A stretch of DNA of 64,000 nt from JALYXV01 sp963791545 (lineage in GTDB: Bacteria > Actinomycetota > Acidimicrobiia > Acidimicrobiales > Palsa-688), in contig CAWBSR010000016.1 in assembly GCA_963791545.1 (NCBI GenBank), positions 1 through 64,000 of the forward strand. Reading direction: 5' to 3'. The notes below the pieces were generated by a model. The model saw nothing but the letters and a program-made list of their open reading frames with translations. It had not been told where the DNA came from and did no database searches. The first letter of the stretch is position 1, and each line of letters begins with the position of its first letter. This document shows positions 51,382 to 61,808 of the stretch, piece after piece. The translations under genes and the position numbers were made by a program.

Positions 51382-52368
51382 ATGTGCCCGTCACGGGTTC
51401 CGCGACCGACATCGGCTCGAATGGTGACGCCGCTGATGCCGTTGCTGGCGCTATTGGCGCTGACGGTGGGGCTCGGCAGGACGGGCTCGGCGGCGGGGGC
51501 GGCGCCCCTGGCCGGGGTGGCGTCGGCGACCGCCCCCCAGGGGGGCACGATCACCCTCACCGGGAACATATCGGTGAGCGATGCCTGCCCCGGCGGGGCG
51601 CCGGTGCAGTTGACGGCAACGCCGCCAACGGGTCTGTTCCCCAATGGCGTCGGGCCCCAGGCTCCCCGCGACGCAAACGGGAATTTCCGGGCCACCGTCG
51701 TCATCCCGGCCACGGCGACTGTCGGGTCGTACACGATCGGCATCAGCTGTGGCGGCGTGAACGCTTCCATCACTGAGGTCCTCAATGTGACCGCCGGGGC
51801 CCATGTCAAGGCGGCGATCACGCTGTCTCCGGCGTCGGCCGCGCCGGGAGCCGTCGTGACCATCTCCGGCGTCATCCCGACGGCCGGTACCGTGATCTGC
51901 CCAGCCGGCGACGCCACCCAACTGGCGTCATCGGCGGCGCTCTTTCCCCCCAATGGCGCCGGCCCCCAGGTGCCTCGAGACACCGGCGGCAACTTTCACG
52001 TCACCTACACCATTCCCGCCGCGACCGCCCCGGGGAAGTACAGCGTCGGGGTGCGCTGCGGCGGCGGCAACCTCGTGGTCGTGGCCCCGCTGCAGGTGAC
52101 CGCGGTGGCGGCGCCAACGACCACGACCTCCGCCCCGGCGGCGACCACGACTACGGCACCGCCCACCGCCACCACGGCAACGCCCAGCACCACGCTGATC
52201 CCGACCACGATCGCGCCCTTCGCCAGCACGACGACGACTGCGCCCGCCGTCAGGGCCAAGAGCTCGCACGCCAAGAGTCCCCTCCGCTGGGTTGCGCTCG
52301 GCGTGCTGGCGCTCCTCGTGCTGGCCGTCGTCGCGGTGCTGGCCCGGCGTGGAGGCACCGGGCCCTGA
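51382..52368 (+). CDS. Secreted cell-surface protein with two Ig-like domains and a C-terminal anchor helix
   Basis: ATG 51382 behind GAGGAGGCGACGAGTT; an ATG at 51421 would put the hydrophobic segment nearer the N terminus. After a signal sequence there are two repeats of about 95 residues with the shared pattern GGTITLTGNISVSDACPGG / GAVVTISGVIPTAGTVICPA and PRDANGNFRATVVIPATATV / PRDTGGNFHVTYTIPAATAP. A Thr/Pro/Ala-rich spacer of about 60 residues follows, then one helix (LRWVALGVLALLVLAVVAVL) and a short basic end. Surface display. Confidence 0.82.
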   Translation: MCPSRVPRPTSARMVTPLMPLLALLALTVGLGRTGSAAGAAPLAGVASATAPQGGTITLTGNISVSDACPGGAPVQLTATPPTGLFPNGVGPQAPRDANGNFRATVVIPATATVGSYTIGISCGGVNASITEVLNVTAGAHVKAAITLSPASAAPGAVVTISGVIPTAGTVICPAGDATQLASSAALFPPNGAGPQVPRDTGGNFHVTYTIPAATAPGKYSVGVRCGGGNLVVVAPLQVTAVAAPTTTTSAPAATTTTAPPTATTATPSTTLIPTTIAPFASTTTTAPAVRAKSSHAKSPLRWVALGVLALLVLAVVAVLARRGGTGP

Positions 52369-52456
52369 CCGCGACCGGACCTGTCGCGATAGCGCGATGT
52401 TGACCCACCGGGCCGGCCCGCCCGGCCGGGCAAACCAAGCGCCCAACCTGCACACG

Positions 52457-52474
52457 GCCGCCCTCCCGGGCGGC
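52457..52474. terminator. 7-bp perfect hairpin between convergent genes
   Basis: GCCGCCC at 52457-52463, loop TCCC, GGGCGGC at 52468-52474. It lies between the surface-protein stop (52368) and the ligase stop (52488). No T-run, but position and stem are good. Confidence 0.45.
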
Positions 52475-52487
52475 GCCGGCGTGATCG

Positions 52488-53576
52488 TCAGGTCTGGTCG
52501 GCGATGAAGCGGGCCACATCGTCGAGTGAACCCGTCTGGCGCAGCACGGCGCGCTGGCGCTCCGCTCCCGTCCCCCCAGACAGGATCTGGCGGACACCGT
52601 CGGTCAGTCGATCCCAAGTGCCGGCGTCCTCCATGGCTGGGCGCAAGGTCGTCAGCAGTAGTTCGACCACCTCCGGCGCTGGGCGCAGGGCGCCTTGTTC
52701 CACGTCGATCAGCTGCTCCGTCAGGCCGTGCCGAGCGGCCCGCCAGACCGCAGCTTCCAGGAGCTCCCTCCGGGTGTCATCCCTCGAACCGCCCCCTTCG
52801 GCCTGTTGCCGGGCAGTGGCGACCATGGCGGCCACCAGACCGGCCACGGTCACCGCCGCATCCACCGTCAGACAGACGTCGGCGATGCGCACCTCGAGGG
52901 TGGGAAAGCGCGCCGAGGGCCGAACGTCCCAGTAGAGGTGGGTGGCGTCCTCGATGGCGCCCGCTGCGACGAGGGCCTTGACGGTCCGCTGGTACTCCGC
53001 GTCGTCGGCAAAGGAGGCGGGCATCCCAGTCGTGGGCCATCTGCGGAACACGACGGTCCGGTAACTGGCGTAACCGGTGTCCCGGCCCCCCCAGAAGGGG
53101 GAGTTGGCGCTCAGGGCGAGCAGGGTGGGCAACCAGGGCCGGATGCGGCCCATGATGTCGATCCGCTGATCGGGATCGTCGACTCCTACGTGGACGTGAC
53201 AGCCGAAGATGAGTGTCTCCCGGGCCATCTGCTGGAAATCGTCGGCCATGGCCAGATAGCGCGGGCGAGGCGTAACCTCCTCCGCCTCCCAGCGGGCGGT
53301 GGGATGGGATCCGGCGGCGCCCAGACGGCAGCCACAGCGGGCCGCAGCCGCGTTGAGGCGACGCCGCAGGGCCCGCAGCTCCTCTTCGACCTGGTCGAGG
53401 GAACGGCACACTGGCGTCGACACCTCGACCTGGGACCGCATCAGTTCGGGATGGACCGCCTCGCCCATGGCGGGCCTGGCAGCATCGAGGACTGCCTGGT
53501 TGGCGGGCCGGAGGGCCCCGGTGGCGGCGTCGATCAGTTGGTATTCCTCCTCGACCCCCAGGGTTTCCGCCGCCAT
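52488..53576 (-). CDS. YbdK-type glutamate-cysteine-ligase-like carboxylate-amine ligase
   Basis: 362 residues, ATG 53576. Family blocks: LGVEEEYQLIDAATGALRPA, HPELMRSQVEVSTPVC, GCRLGAAGSHPTARW, LIFGCHVHVGVDDPDQRIDI, LPTLLALSANSPFWGGRDTG and LEVRIADVCLTVDAAVTVAG. The fold is that of gamma-glutamylcysteine ligase (GCS2); many YbdK members have weak or unknown activity. Mycothiol-using bacteria often keep them. Not obviously in an operon. Confidence 0.92.
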   Translation of the reverse strand: MAAETLGVEEEYQLIDAATGALRPANQAVLDAARPAMGEAVHPELMRSQVEVSTPVCRSLDQVEEELRALRRRLNAAAARCGCRLGAAGSHPTARWEAEEVTPRPRYLAMADDFQQMARETLIFGCHVHVGVDDPDQRIDIMGRIRPWLPTLLALSANSPFWGGRDTGYASYRTVVFRRWPTTGMPASFADDAEYQRTVKALVAAGAIEDATHLYWDVRPSARFPTLEVRIADVCLTVDAAVTVAGLVAAMVATARQQAEGGGSRDDTRRELLEAAVWRAARHGLTEQLIDVEQGALRPAPEVVELLLTTLRPAMEDAGTWDRLTDGVRQILSGGTGAERQRAVLRQTGSLDDVARFIADQT

Positions 53577-53702
53577 CCGCGGAATGCTTCCCCGATTTGC
53601 GGGCGCCCCAAACCCGGGCCCGCCGGGGGCGGGACCGACCGCCGCGTGTGTGGGATGTTAGACAACGGGTACCAGGGCGCCGGCACAGCGACGGGAGGCA
53701 AC

Positions 53703-54539
53703 ATGACGAGCAAGGTCGCCCTGGTGACTGGAGCTTCGTCGGGAATCGGTGAGGCGACGGCCCGGCGGCTGCAGGAGGCAGGGTACGTGGTGTACGCCGC
53801 CGCCCGGCGCCGGGAGCGGATGAAGGCGCTGAGCGAGTCCGGGATCCTCCCGGTGGGCGCCGATGTCACCGACGACGACTCGCTGGTGGCCCTCGTCGAT
53901 CAGGTCATGGGCGGGTCGGGCCGGATCGACGTGCTCGTCAACAATGCCGGCTACGGCTCCTACGGCGCCCTCGAGGACATGCCCATGGCCGAGGCCCGCC
54001 GCCAGGTCGACGTCAACCTGTTCGGACTGGCCCGGCTCACCCAGTTGGTGTTGCCCCACATGCGGGCCCAACACCGAGGGACGATTGTCAACATTTCTTC
54101 CATGGGCGGAAAGATGTACGAGCCTCTCGGGAGCTGGTACCACGCCACCAAGTTCGCAGTCGAGGGCCTGAGCGACTGCCTGCGCCTCGAACTGGCCCCC
54201 TTCGGGATCCAAGTCGTGGTGATCGAACCGGGCGCCATCAGATCCGAGTGGGGCGGCCAGGCGGCCGACAGCGTGCTGCGGGTGTCCGGACACGGCCCTT
54301 ACGCGGCCCAGGCCGCCCGTTCCGCGGCCGTCCTCACGCCGGGCCGGGGCCGGGCCGGCCTGGCGTCATCGCCGGAAGTTGTCGCGGCGGCCGTGGTCCG
54401 GGCCGTTACCGTCCGGCGCCCGAAGACCCGCTACGTGGTCGGCGCCGGAGCCCGGCCCATTCTGGCGGCCCGCCGGGTTCTGCCCGATCGGGCGTTCGAC
54501 CGGGTGATGGCCCTGGTGTACCGCATCGCGGCCCATTGA
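53703..54539 (+). CDS. Short-chain dehydrogenase/reductase
   Basis: 278 residues, ATG 53703 behind ACGGGAGGCAAC. TGASSGIG glycine motif, ADVTDDDSLVALVDQVMG, DVLVNNAGYGSYG, IVNISSMGGK and the catalytic Tyr-x-x-x-Lys in WYHATKFAVEGLSD. Classical SDR of the oxidoreductase type; PGAIRSEWGG follows the active site. NADP preference is suggested by the Arg run RRRERMKAL after the first fold. Substrate unknown. Confidence 0.93.
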   Translation: MTSKVALVTGASSGIGEATARRLQEAGYVVYAAARRRERMKALSESGILPVGADVTDDDSLVALVDQVMGGSGRIDVLVNNAGYGSYGALEDMPMAEARRQVDVNLFGLARLTQLVLPHMRAQHRGTIVNISSMGGKMYEPLGSWYHATKFAVEGLSDCLRLELAPFGIQVVVIEPGAIRSEWGGQAADSVLRVSGHGPYAAQAARSAAVLTPGRGRAGLASSPEVVAAAVVRAVTVRRPKTRYVVGAGARPILAARRVLPDRAFDRVMALVYRIAAH

Positions 54540-54733
54540 CGCCTCGATCGTGGGGCGGAGACTTGGAGAGGTGCGCGGCTGTCCCGGCGATTCCCGGTAC
54601 GCGATGTCAATTACCGAGAAATACCTTCTTCAGTTCGCCCGGAATCGGCGTTCGACCACGTCGAAAACGATTGTTGGTCGGCCTCCAAGAACACGGTACC
54701 GTCACAAATTAGAAACGTCGGAGGAGCTACGTA

Positions 54734-55693
54734 GTGGTCGTGGAATCCAGGTCCGGGGTGAGGCAGCGCCGCCATTGGTGGTCGCCGGCTGCGAGTGACC
54801 TGGGCCAGCCAATTTCCGCCAAGCGCGCCTACCTTGAGGTACTCGGTGTATTCCTGGCGTTTTTTGGGGCCAGTATCGTGGCCGCCGCCATTGACGTCGC
54901 GGGCCGGCGATCGGCTCCCACTGCGGTGGGCTGGGTCGACCTGACGCCCAGCATGGTCAACGCCGTCGCGACCACCGGGTTGGCGCTGGCCGTCGTCATA
55001 CTCTTCAGTCAGCGGCGGGGCCGCCGCCTCGCCAATATCGGGCTGTCGGTAAAGGGCGGTATAACGCTCAGCCAGGCTATTCGCGTAGCTGCCTGGGCGA
55101 CGCTGGCGCTGATACTCGGTTCCATCGTCACATCGGCGCTGCTGACGACGTCCGGTTTCCCGTTTGGGCCCAACAACTATCCCGAACTGGCCTATGGGTT
55201 GCTCTCGTCGGTTCGGGCGGGATTCATGGAGGAGACCGTCGTCCTGGGCTTCGTTGTCGTCACCCTGGCCCAGGCCCGCCGTCCTCTCTGGGAGATCGCC
55301 GCCTTGGCCCTGGTGCTGCGGGTGTCGTTCCACATCTATTACGGCGCCGGCGCCATCGGAATCCTGGTCTGGGCCAGCATCTTCCTGTGGCTGTTCCTCA
55401 GGACCCGCAGTCTTGCCCCGCTGATCGCGGTCCACGTGTCGTGGGATGCGCTGGCCTTCCTGACCCATCGCTGGCACGGGGTGGCTGCCATCGAATTGCT
55501 CCTGATGCTGGCCCTCTTCGTCACCGCCCCGATCCTGTGGTTGGTAGAGCGGTCCCATCGGAGGACGTTGCCGCCGGGACCACCTATCAGCCCACCCGGG
55601 TGGTACCCGGACCCCTATGGCTCGGGGGGTATCCGCTTCTGGGACGGCAGCTACTGGACCCCGGCGTTCGCAGAGCCGCTGCCCGCTCATTGA
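54734..55693 (+). CDS. CPBP-family intramembrane protease fused to a DUF2510 domain
   Basis: 319 residues. Six to seven helices; the CPBP motifs are MEETVVLGFVVVTLAQARR (EE, but Leu where EExxxR has Arg), VLRVSFHIYYGAGAIG (His) and LIAVHVSWDALAF (His). After the last helix there is a DUF2510 domain (PPGWYPDPYGSGGIRFWDGS then YWTPAF), a small Trp-rich cytoplasmic module common in actinobacteria. Membrane protease or prenyl-protein-processing type; the missing Arg is usual in several actinobacterial branches. Confidence 0.85.
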   Translation: MVVESRSGVRQRRHWWSPAASDLGQPISAKRAYLEVLGVFLAFFGASIVAAAIDVAGRRSAPTAVGWVDLTPSMVNAVATTGLALAVVILFSQRRGRRLANIGLSVKGGITLSQAIRVAAWATLALILGSIVTSALLTTSGFPFGPNNYPELAYGLLSSVRAGFMEETVVLGFVVVTLAQARRPLWEIAALALVLRVSFHIYYGAGAIGILVWASIFLWLFLRTRSLAPLIAVHVSWDALAFLTHRWHGVAAIELLLMLALFVTAPILWLVERSHRRTLPPGPPISPPGWYPDPYGSGGIRFWDGSYWTPAFAEPLPAH

Positions 55694-55940
55694 GTCGCCT
55701 GTAGTACCATCCGCGCCGCGAGGACGTGCGTCCAGGGGGTGGGCGTGGCTCAGAGTTCCGGGACCACCGGTCGGCCGCCAGGGGCCGTGATCGTGGTCGG
55801 CTTCGGGCGCGATGCGACCACACCGTTAACGGGAACCAGGGGGCGCACCGGCTCCGGATACCCCCCTTTTCCCCCACCTTTGAACCCTCCGGGGCCTGCT
55901 CACGTACATGACTATGAGTTCACGATCACGGGAGGAAGCC

Positions 55941-56447
55941 ATGTTCTCGATTCGCCGCCCAGGCGCCGCCGCCGGAGCCCTTTTGGCGGCCGGCGTGCTG
56001 GTCGCGGCGTGCGGTAGCAGCGCCACCACCGGTTCGACCGGAATCACCCAGGCCGCCGCGCCGGCGTCGATCGGGCTGCGGACCACCTCGATCGGCTCGG
56101 TGGTCACCGACGACTCGGGCAAGACCCTCTACAAGTTCGACAAGGACACCGCAGGATCGGGGAGCAGTGCCTGCACCTCGAGCGCCTGCGCCGCCACCTG
56201 GCCCGCCGACACCGTGACCGGGACACCGACTGCCGGCTCGGGCGTTCCCGGCGCGATCGGGGTGATAACGCGTACCGACGGCACCAAGCAGGTGACCCTG
56301 GATGGCCATCCCCTCTATCACTACAGCGGCGACAAGGCGGTGGGCGACACCAACGGCAATGGCTTCGGGGGCGTCTGGCATGTGGTGGCCGCCGGTGTCC
56401 CGGGCCCCGGCGCCACGACCGCCACCACCGGGCCCTACGGCTACTAG
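55941..56447 (+). CDS. Lipoprotein with secreted-repeat (PF03640-type) units
   Basis: 168 residues, ATG 55941 behind GGGAGGAAGCC. Signal peptide with lipobox VLVAAC. Repeats contain SVVTDDSGKTLYKFDKDTAG, CAATWPADTVTG and VTRTDGTKQ-like ITRTDGTKQVTLDGHPLYHY, then GVWHVVAA. This repeat is found in exported actinobacterial proteins of unknown role. Anchored on the outside of the cell. Confidence 0.87.
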   Translation: MFSIRRPGAAAGALLAAGVLVAACGSSATTGSTGITQAAAPASIGLRTTSIGSVVTDDSGKTLYKFDKDTAGSGSSACTSSACAATWPADTVTGTPTAGSGVPGAIGVITRTDGTKQVTLDGHPLYHYSGDKAVGDTNGNGFGGVWHVVAAGVPGPGATTATTGPYGY

Positions 56448-56476
56448 CGCGTCCCGCCTGGCTATCGTCGCTGGGC

Positions 56477-57724
56477 GTGATTCACTTCGACGGGCGGGAG
56501 CGCCGGGTCCGGCTGGCCCGACGCCACCACCTGGCGCCGGACCACTGGGCCGAGGGACCGCTCGAGGTGGCCCGTAGCCTGGTGGCGCTGCATTCCACCG
56601 ACCCCGCTTCGGTGTATCTGTCGTGCCTGGCCCGCACCGGGGCAGCGGAGGTGACCGCCATCGACCGGGCCCTCTACGACGACCGCTCACTGGTACGGAT
56701 GCTCGGTATGCGCAGGACCGTGTTCGTCGTGCCCGTCGAGCTGGCGTCAGTAGTCGACGCCGCCTGTACCCGGTCCATCGCGGCGCGCGAGCGGCTGCGG
56801 CTGGTGGAGCTTCTGGAACAGACAGGCATCGCGGCCGCCGGGGACGGGCCTCGGTGGCTGGCCCAGGTCGAGGAGGAGACCATGGCCGCCCTCCGGCAGC
56901 GGGGCCGGGCGGCCGGCCAGGAGCTGAGCGCCGCCGTGCCCGGTCTGCGGAAGCAGTACACGGTGGGCGACGAAACCAAGAAATGGGCAGGAATGGTGGC
57001 CATCTCTTCGCGGGTCTTGTTCCAGCTGGCCGCCGATGGGCACATTGTGCGGGGCCGGCCCCGGGGGTCGTGGACCAGCAGCCAGTACCGCTGGGTTCCC
57101 CGTGCCGATTGGCTGGGCCCGCCATCGGCCGCCGAGTCGCCGCCGCTGGCGCCCCAAGAGGCGCGGGTGGAATTGGCCCGGTCCTGGCTGGCGGCCTTCG
57201 GCCCCGCCACCGCCGACGACCTGAAATGGTGGACGGGCTGGACGGCGGGGGAGACCAAGCGGGCCCTTTCCGGGCTGGCGCTGGTCGAGGTCGATCTGCA
57301 AGGACGGCCGGGGGTGGTGTTGGCCGGCGACGTGGAGCCCGAGGCGGGGGGGAGCGCAGCGCCGGGGTCGGAGCCGGGTTTGGGGTGCGGGCCGGATGCG
57401 CCGTGGGCGGCCTTGCTGCCCGCCCTGGACCCGAGCGTGATGGGGTGGGCCGAGCGGGAATGGTTCCTCGGAGACGCGCCGCAGCGGGCGTTGCTGTTCG
57501 ACCGCTCCGGCAACGCCGGTCCCACCGTCTGGTGGGACGGCCAGGTGGTGGGTTGCTGGGCCCAGCGCCGGGGCGGAGAGATCGTGTTCCGCCTCCTGCG
57601 GGACATCGGTGGTGAGGGCACAGCGGCGGTTCACGAGGCCGCCGAGCGGCTGCGCCAGGCAATCGGCCTCGCCCGCATCACGCCACGTTTTCGGACGCTC
57701 CTGGAGCGGGAGCTGTCCGCGTAG
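56477..57724 (+). CDS. Winged-helix DNA-binding-domain protein (HTH_42)
   Basis: 415 residues from a GTG at 56477. Contains ARRHHLAPDHWAEGPLEVAR, LHSTDPASVYLSCLARTG, RTVFVVPVELASVVDAAC, and the later LARSWLAAFGPATADDLKWW, WTGWTAGETKRALSGL; this is the HTH_42 family (AlkX/YcaQ-like). YcaQ of E. coli is a DNA glycosylase that unhooks interstrand cross-links, so a repair function is the most likely role. Middle Ala/Gly insert of about 30 residues near 56.6-57.4 kb. Confidence 0.87.
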   Translation: MIHFDGRERRVRLARRHHLAPDHWAEGPLEVARSLVALHSTDPASVYLSCLARTGAAEVTAIDRALYDDRSLVRMLGMRRTVFVVPVELASVVDAACTRSIAARERLRLVELLEQTGIAAAGDGPRWLAQVEEETMAALRQRGRAAGQELSAAVPGLRKQYTVGDETKKWAGMVAISSRVLFQLAADGHIVRGRPRGSWTSSQYRWVPRADWLGPPSAAESPPLAPQEARVELARSWLAAFGPATADDLKWWTGWTAGETKRALSGLALVEVDLQGRPGVVLAGDVEPEAGGSAAPGSEPGLGCGPDAPWAALLPALDPSVMGWAEREWFLGDAPQRALLFDRSGNAGPTVWWDGQVVGCWAQRRGGEIVFRLLRDIGGEGTAAVHEAAERLRQAIGLARITPRFRTLLERELSA

Positions 57725-57730
57725 CCGGGT

Positions 57731-58315
57731 TCAGCTGAGGCGGGTGTGGGGGACCCACGCCAGGCGACCGCTCTCCTGCAGTTCTCTGACCGCCGGTACC
57801 GGGTCGATGTCCGCGAAGAGGCGCCCATCCTGGTAATCGGCTGGTCGGGCGGTGGTGTCGACGCACCACCAAGACGCTTCCAGGGCGATCCCATTGGGGT
57901 CGGTGAAGTAGATGGAGTGGAAAATGTCGTGGTCGACCACGTCGGTGACCTCGCACCCCGCCTCCTTGAGGCGGCGTTGCAGGTGGTGCAGGGCCTCTTC
58001 GTCGGGCAGGTTGAGCGACAGGTGGTCGAACTGGATGGCTCTGGGATCGGCAACGCCGGCCGGCTTGGAGAAGGTCGCCAGTTCGATGTCGTAATACTCG
58101 AAGAAGGCGATGGCGTTCTGGGGACCGATCTCGAAGAAGTAGTGCCGGAAGGCGGGCACCGACAGCGTGGCGATCAGCCGGGCACCGAGGACCCCGTGGT
58201 AGAAGCGCACCGTGGCATCCATGTCGTCGGTGACCAGGGCCAGATGATTGACCCCCCGCCAACAGGGCCGTTCGAGGTTGTCATTCACTACCTTCAGCGT
58301 AGCGACGACGATCAT
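57731..58315 (-). CDS. VOC (glyoxalase/dioxygenase superfamily) protein
   Basis: 194 residues. Two beta-alpha-beta-beta-beta units: GVNHLALVTDDMDATVRFYH and VLGARLIATLSVPAFRHYFF, then AIQFDHLSLNLPDEEALHHL and IFHSIYFTDPNGIALEASWW. Metal ligands are the His in the first strand of each half and the Glu near the end. Similar to extradiol-type or unknown VOC proteins. Divergent from the SDR at 58327; start uncertain (ATG 58315 or GTG 58288). Confidence 0.85.
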   Translation of the reverse strand: MIVVATLKVVNDNLERPCWRGVNHLALVTDDMDATVRFYHGVLGARLIATLSVPAFRHYFFEIGPQNAIAFFEYYDIELATFSKPAGVADPRAIQFDHLSLNLPDEEALHHLQRRLKEAGCEVTDVVDHDIFHSIYFTDPNGIALEASWWCVDTTARPADYQDGRLFADIDPVPAVRELQESGRLAWVPHTRLS

Positions 58316-58326
58316 GGAGGTGGGAC

Positions 58327-59298
<972 letters not shown>

Positions 59299-59334
59299 GA
59301 GGGTGGGGCAACACCACGCTCAGGAGGGCCACCG

Positions 59335-60016
59335 ATGGCGCTGCACGGGTAGGTATCGGGTGAAGGTTCTGACGAGGAGGTCGGAATCCGGCCCCAGTTC
59401 GCCCCGTTCGGTGAAGGGGGCCCGCTGCCCAAGTTCCGCCTGCCCCGGGGGAGGCATGCCCGCCGACACCGCCTACCAGGTCGTGCACGACGAGCTGATG
59501 CTGGACGGGAATTGCCGGCTCAATCTGGCCACTTTTGTCACCACCTGGATGGAGCGTCAGGCCAACGACCTCATGTCCGAGTGCGCCGACAAGAACCTCA
59601 TCGACAGGGACGAGTACCCGCAGACGGCGGAGCTGGAGCGGCGCTGCGTCAACATGCTGGCCCACCTGTGGCACGCCCGGGAACACGCGGGCGAGTCGGC
59701 GACCGGCACCTCGACGTCGGGTTCCAGCGAGGCGTGCAGGCTCGGCGGCATGGCACTCAAGTGGCGGTGGCGGCAACGGGTGGCGCAGGGGGGGCCGGGG
59801 AGCGGAGCGGGGGCGTTGGCGGCGGCCGCCGTGGAAGCAGCCGATGGTGCCGGCGTTGATCCGGGCCGGCGACCCAACCTGGTGATGGGGGCCAATGTCC
59901 AGGTGTGCTGGGAGAAGTTCTGCCGCTACTGGGAGGTCGAGCCTCGGCTGGTGCCGGTCAGCGCCGCGGCCACTCACCTGACCCCGGAGGCGGCGGTGGC
60001 CTACTGCGACCACTGA
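59335..60016 (+). pseudogene. gadB: Truncated glutamate decarboxylase
   Basis: ATG 59335 behind CAGGAGGGCCACCG gives MALHG and then an in-frame TAG. The frame then reads SDEEVGIRPQFAPFGEGG, PLPKFRLP. A one-base shift near 59450 continues GMPADTAYQVVHDELMLDGN, LNLATFVTTWMERQANDLMS, ERRCVNMLAHLWHAR and the GAD motif TGTSTSGSSEACRLGGMALK, then GANVQVCWEKFCRYWE. The reading ends at HLTPEAAVAYCDH, about half the usual 460 residues. The PLP lysine region is lost and replaced by a minisatellite. Three independent lesions make this a true pseudogene. Confidence 0.82.
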
Positions 60017-60110
60017 CGCCGTTGACGCCGGTGACGGGTGACGCCGGTGACGCCGGTGACGGCTGACGCCGGTGACGCCGTGGACGTCGGTGAGCGCCGT
60101 GGACGGCGGT
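60015..60110. repeat. GACGCCGGT minisatellite
   Basis: About ten imperfect 9-bp units (GACGCCGGT/GACGCCGTG and variants) follow the truncated decarboxylase gene directly and run up to the acyltransferase leader. Both strands are open for much of its length because the unit is 9 bp. The break point of the gene lies at the repeat edge. Confidence 0.75.
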
Positions 60111-60179
60111 CACGCCCGGGATGTCCTTGACGTTCTTCACGTTCTTGACGTCGTGGACGACGCCGTAGCATCTCCGTCC

Positions 60180-61685
60180 ATGAGGAGGATCGCGGACGGG
60201 GTGATGACGTGGTTGGCATCGCTGCTGACGCATGTGTTTTTCCGCCACGTCGAAGTGGAGGGGGCCGAGAATTTGCCCCGGCAGGGGCCGTTGATCGTGC
60301 TCGCCAACCACAACAACGGCCTGGTCGACGGGCTGCTGCTCATGACCACCCTGCGCCGCTATCCGAGGTTCTTGGGGAAGTCGACGCTGTTTCGCATCGT
60401 CCCTCTCCGACCGTTCCTGAAGCTGGCCGGGGTGGTGCCCGTCTACCGCCGCTCTGACGGCGAGGGGGCGTCGAGTGCCGAGTCGGGAGTGCCACAAGCG
60501 CCGGCATTGGTGCCGGCTGCCCCAGCCGGCATCTCTCCCGGGGCCGACCGCAATGAGGCCTCGTTCCGCACGTCGCGGCAGCTGCTGGCCCGAGGCGGGG
60601 TGGTGGCTCTGTTTCCGGAGGGGATCAGCCATAACGAACCTGACCTTCAGCCGCTGCGAACCGGGGCGGCCCGGATCGCCCTGAGCGCTGCCGATGAGGG
60701 AACGGCGGGGCTGGCGACGGTCGCGGTGGGCCTGGTGTATGACGCCAAGGCCACCTTCCGCTCCCGTGCCCTGGTTCGCATCGGCACGCCCCGACCGGTG
60801 GCGCCGTGGATCGACGGATACCGGGAAGACCCCCGGGCCGCGGTACGGGAAATGACCGCCGACATGGCCGAGCAACTGCACGCCGTGGTGGCGACTTACC
60901 GTTCTTGGCAGGACGCCGAGATCCTGGCCGGGATCGCCGACCTGGTGGTCTCGCCGGCCGGAAGCGGGTCCGGCGGGTCCGGCGGGGCGGCCAGGGCTGC
61001 CCAGGCCGCCGGGGCCACCGGCGCCGGGGCCACCGGCGCCGGAGCCGGGCATGCCGCCGATGACCTGGTGACGGCGACGGTTCCTGCCCTGGCCGATCGG
61101 GAGCGGGCCGCCGCCGCCTTGGCGCTGGTCGACCTGGACTCCAGCCCGGGCGGCCTGGCGCTCAAAGAGGCCTACCAGGCCTACCGCCGGGACCTGGCCC
61201 TGATGGGCCTGACTGACGCCCAGGTCACGGCGCGCTACGGCCGCAACTACGAGGCGGCCCTGGCCTGGTCGTTGCTGAAGGTGGCGGTAGCTCTCCCGCC
61301 CGGGCTCGTGGGCGTTGCTGTTCACGCCGTTCCCTACCAGGTCATGAAACGACTCGGGAAACTGCCCCGCAACGAAAGCATCAAATCGACGGTCAAGCTG
61401 CTGGGCTGTTTCGCCCTGTTCAACGTCACCTACCTGGTAATCGCGGAGGTGGTGCGTCGCAAGCGCGGTTGGCTGGCCGCGGCCATCGCCTTCGTCGCCG
61501 CCCCCCTGAGCGGTTACGCCACTTTGCGGCTCAGCGAGCGGGCCAGATCAGCCGGAGGGTTGATGGAAGGAGCCAGCATCGTTCACTCCCGCCGGGTGGT
61601 GCTGCCCACCGTCCTCGCCCATCGGGCCGAGGTGGTCCGCCAGGCCCGGGAGCTGGTCGCCGGGACACCATCGGGCTTGAACTGA
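60180..61685 (+). CDS. 1-acylglycerol-3-phosphate acyltransferase (PlsC-like) with extra C-terminal region
   Basis: 501 residues, ATG 60180. Acyltransferase blocks: PLIVLANHNNGLVDGLLLMT (the HX4D box is here NHNNGLVDG), KSTLFRIVPLRPFLKLAGVV, VVALFPEGISHNEPDLQPLR (EGIS block) and VAVGLVYDAKATFRSRALV. Residues 255-290 form a Gly/Ala/Ser linker. The last 210 residues are helical with hydrophobic segments (LLKVAVALPPGLVGVAVHAV, LLGCFALFNVTYLVIAEVV). Transfers acyl chains to glycerol backbones at the inner membrane. Confidence 0.9.
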   Translation: MRRIADGVMTWLASLLTHVFFRHVEVEGAENLPRQGPLIVLANHNNGLVDGLLLMTTLRRYPRFLGKSTLFRIVPLRPFLKLAGVVPVYRRSDGEGASSAESGVPQAPALVPAAPAGISPGADRNEASFRTSRQLLARGGVVALFPEGISHNEPDLQPLRTGAARIALSAADEGTAGLATVAVGLVYDAKATFRSRALVRIGTPRPVAPWIDGYREDPRAAVREMTADMAEQLHAVVATYRSWQDAEILAGIADLVVSPAGSGSGGSGGAARAAQAAGATGAGATGAGAGHAADDLVTATVPALADRERAAAALALVDLDSSPGGLALKEAYQAYRRDLALMGLTDAQVTARYGRNYEAALAWSLLKVAVALPPGLVGVAVHAVPYQVMKRLGKLPRNESIKSTVKLLGCFALFNVTYLVIAEVVRRKRGWLAAAIAFVAAPLSGYATLRLSERARSAGGLMEGASIVHSRRVVLPTVLAHRAEVVRQARELVAGTPSGLN

Positions 61686-61808
61686 CGTCAGGCGCCACCC
61701 GACCGGACCGCAGGCATCGCTCGGCTTGTGTCAGCCCGGACGCGAATCGATGGCGCTCTCCACGACGAGAGCACCATCGACTCGGGCTGTACGGCAGGAG
61801 GGGGGGCG

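Noticed and set aside
55926..57662. 578-codon Arg/Pro-rich minus-strand frame
   Set aside because: No recognisable domain; opposite the lipoprotein and HTH_42 genes.
60015..60110. CRISPR-like array
   Set aside because: 9-bp units without spacers; a simple minisatellite. No cas genes or spaced repeats elsewhere.
59958..61325. 455-codon minus-strand frame opposite the acyltransferase
   Set aside because: Composition of random GC-rich DNA; it also runs through the minisatellite.
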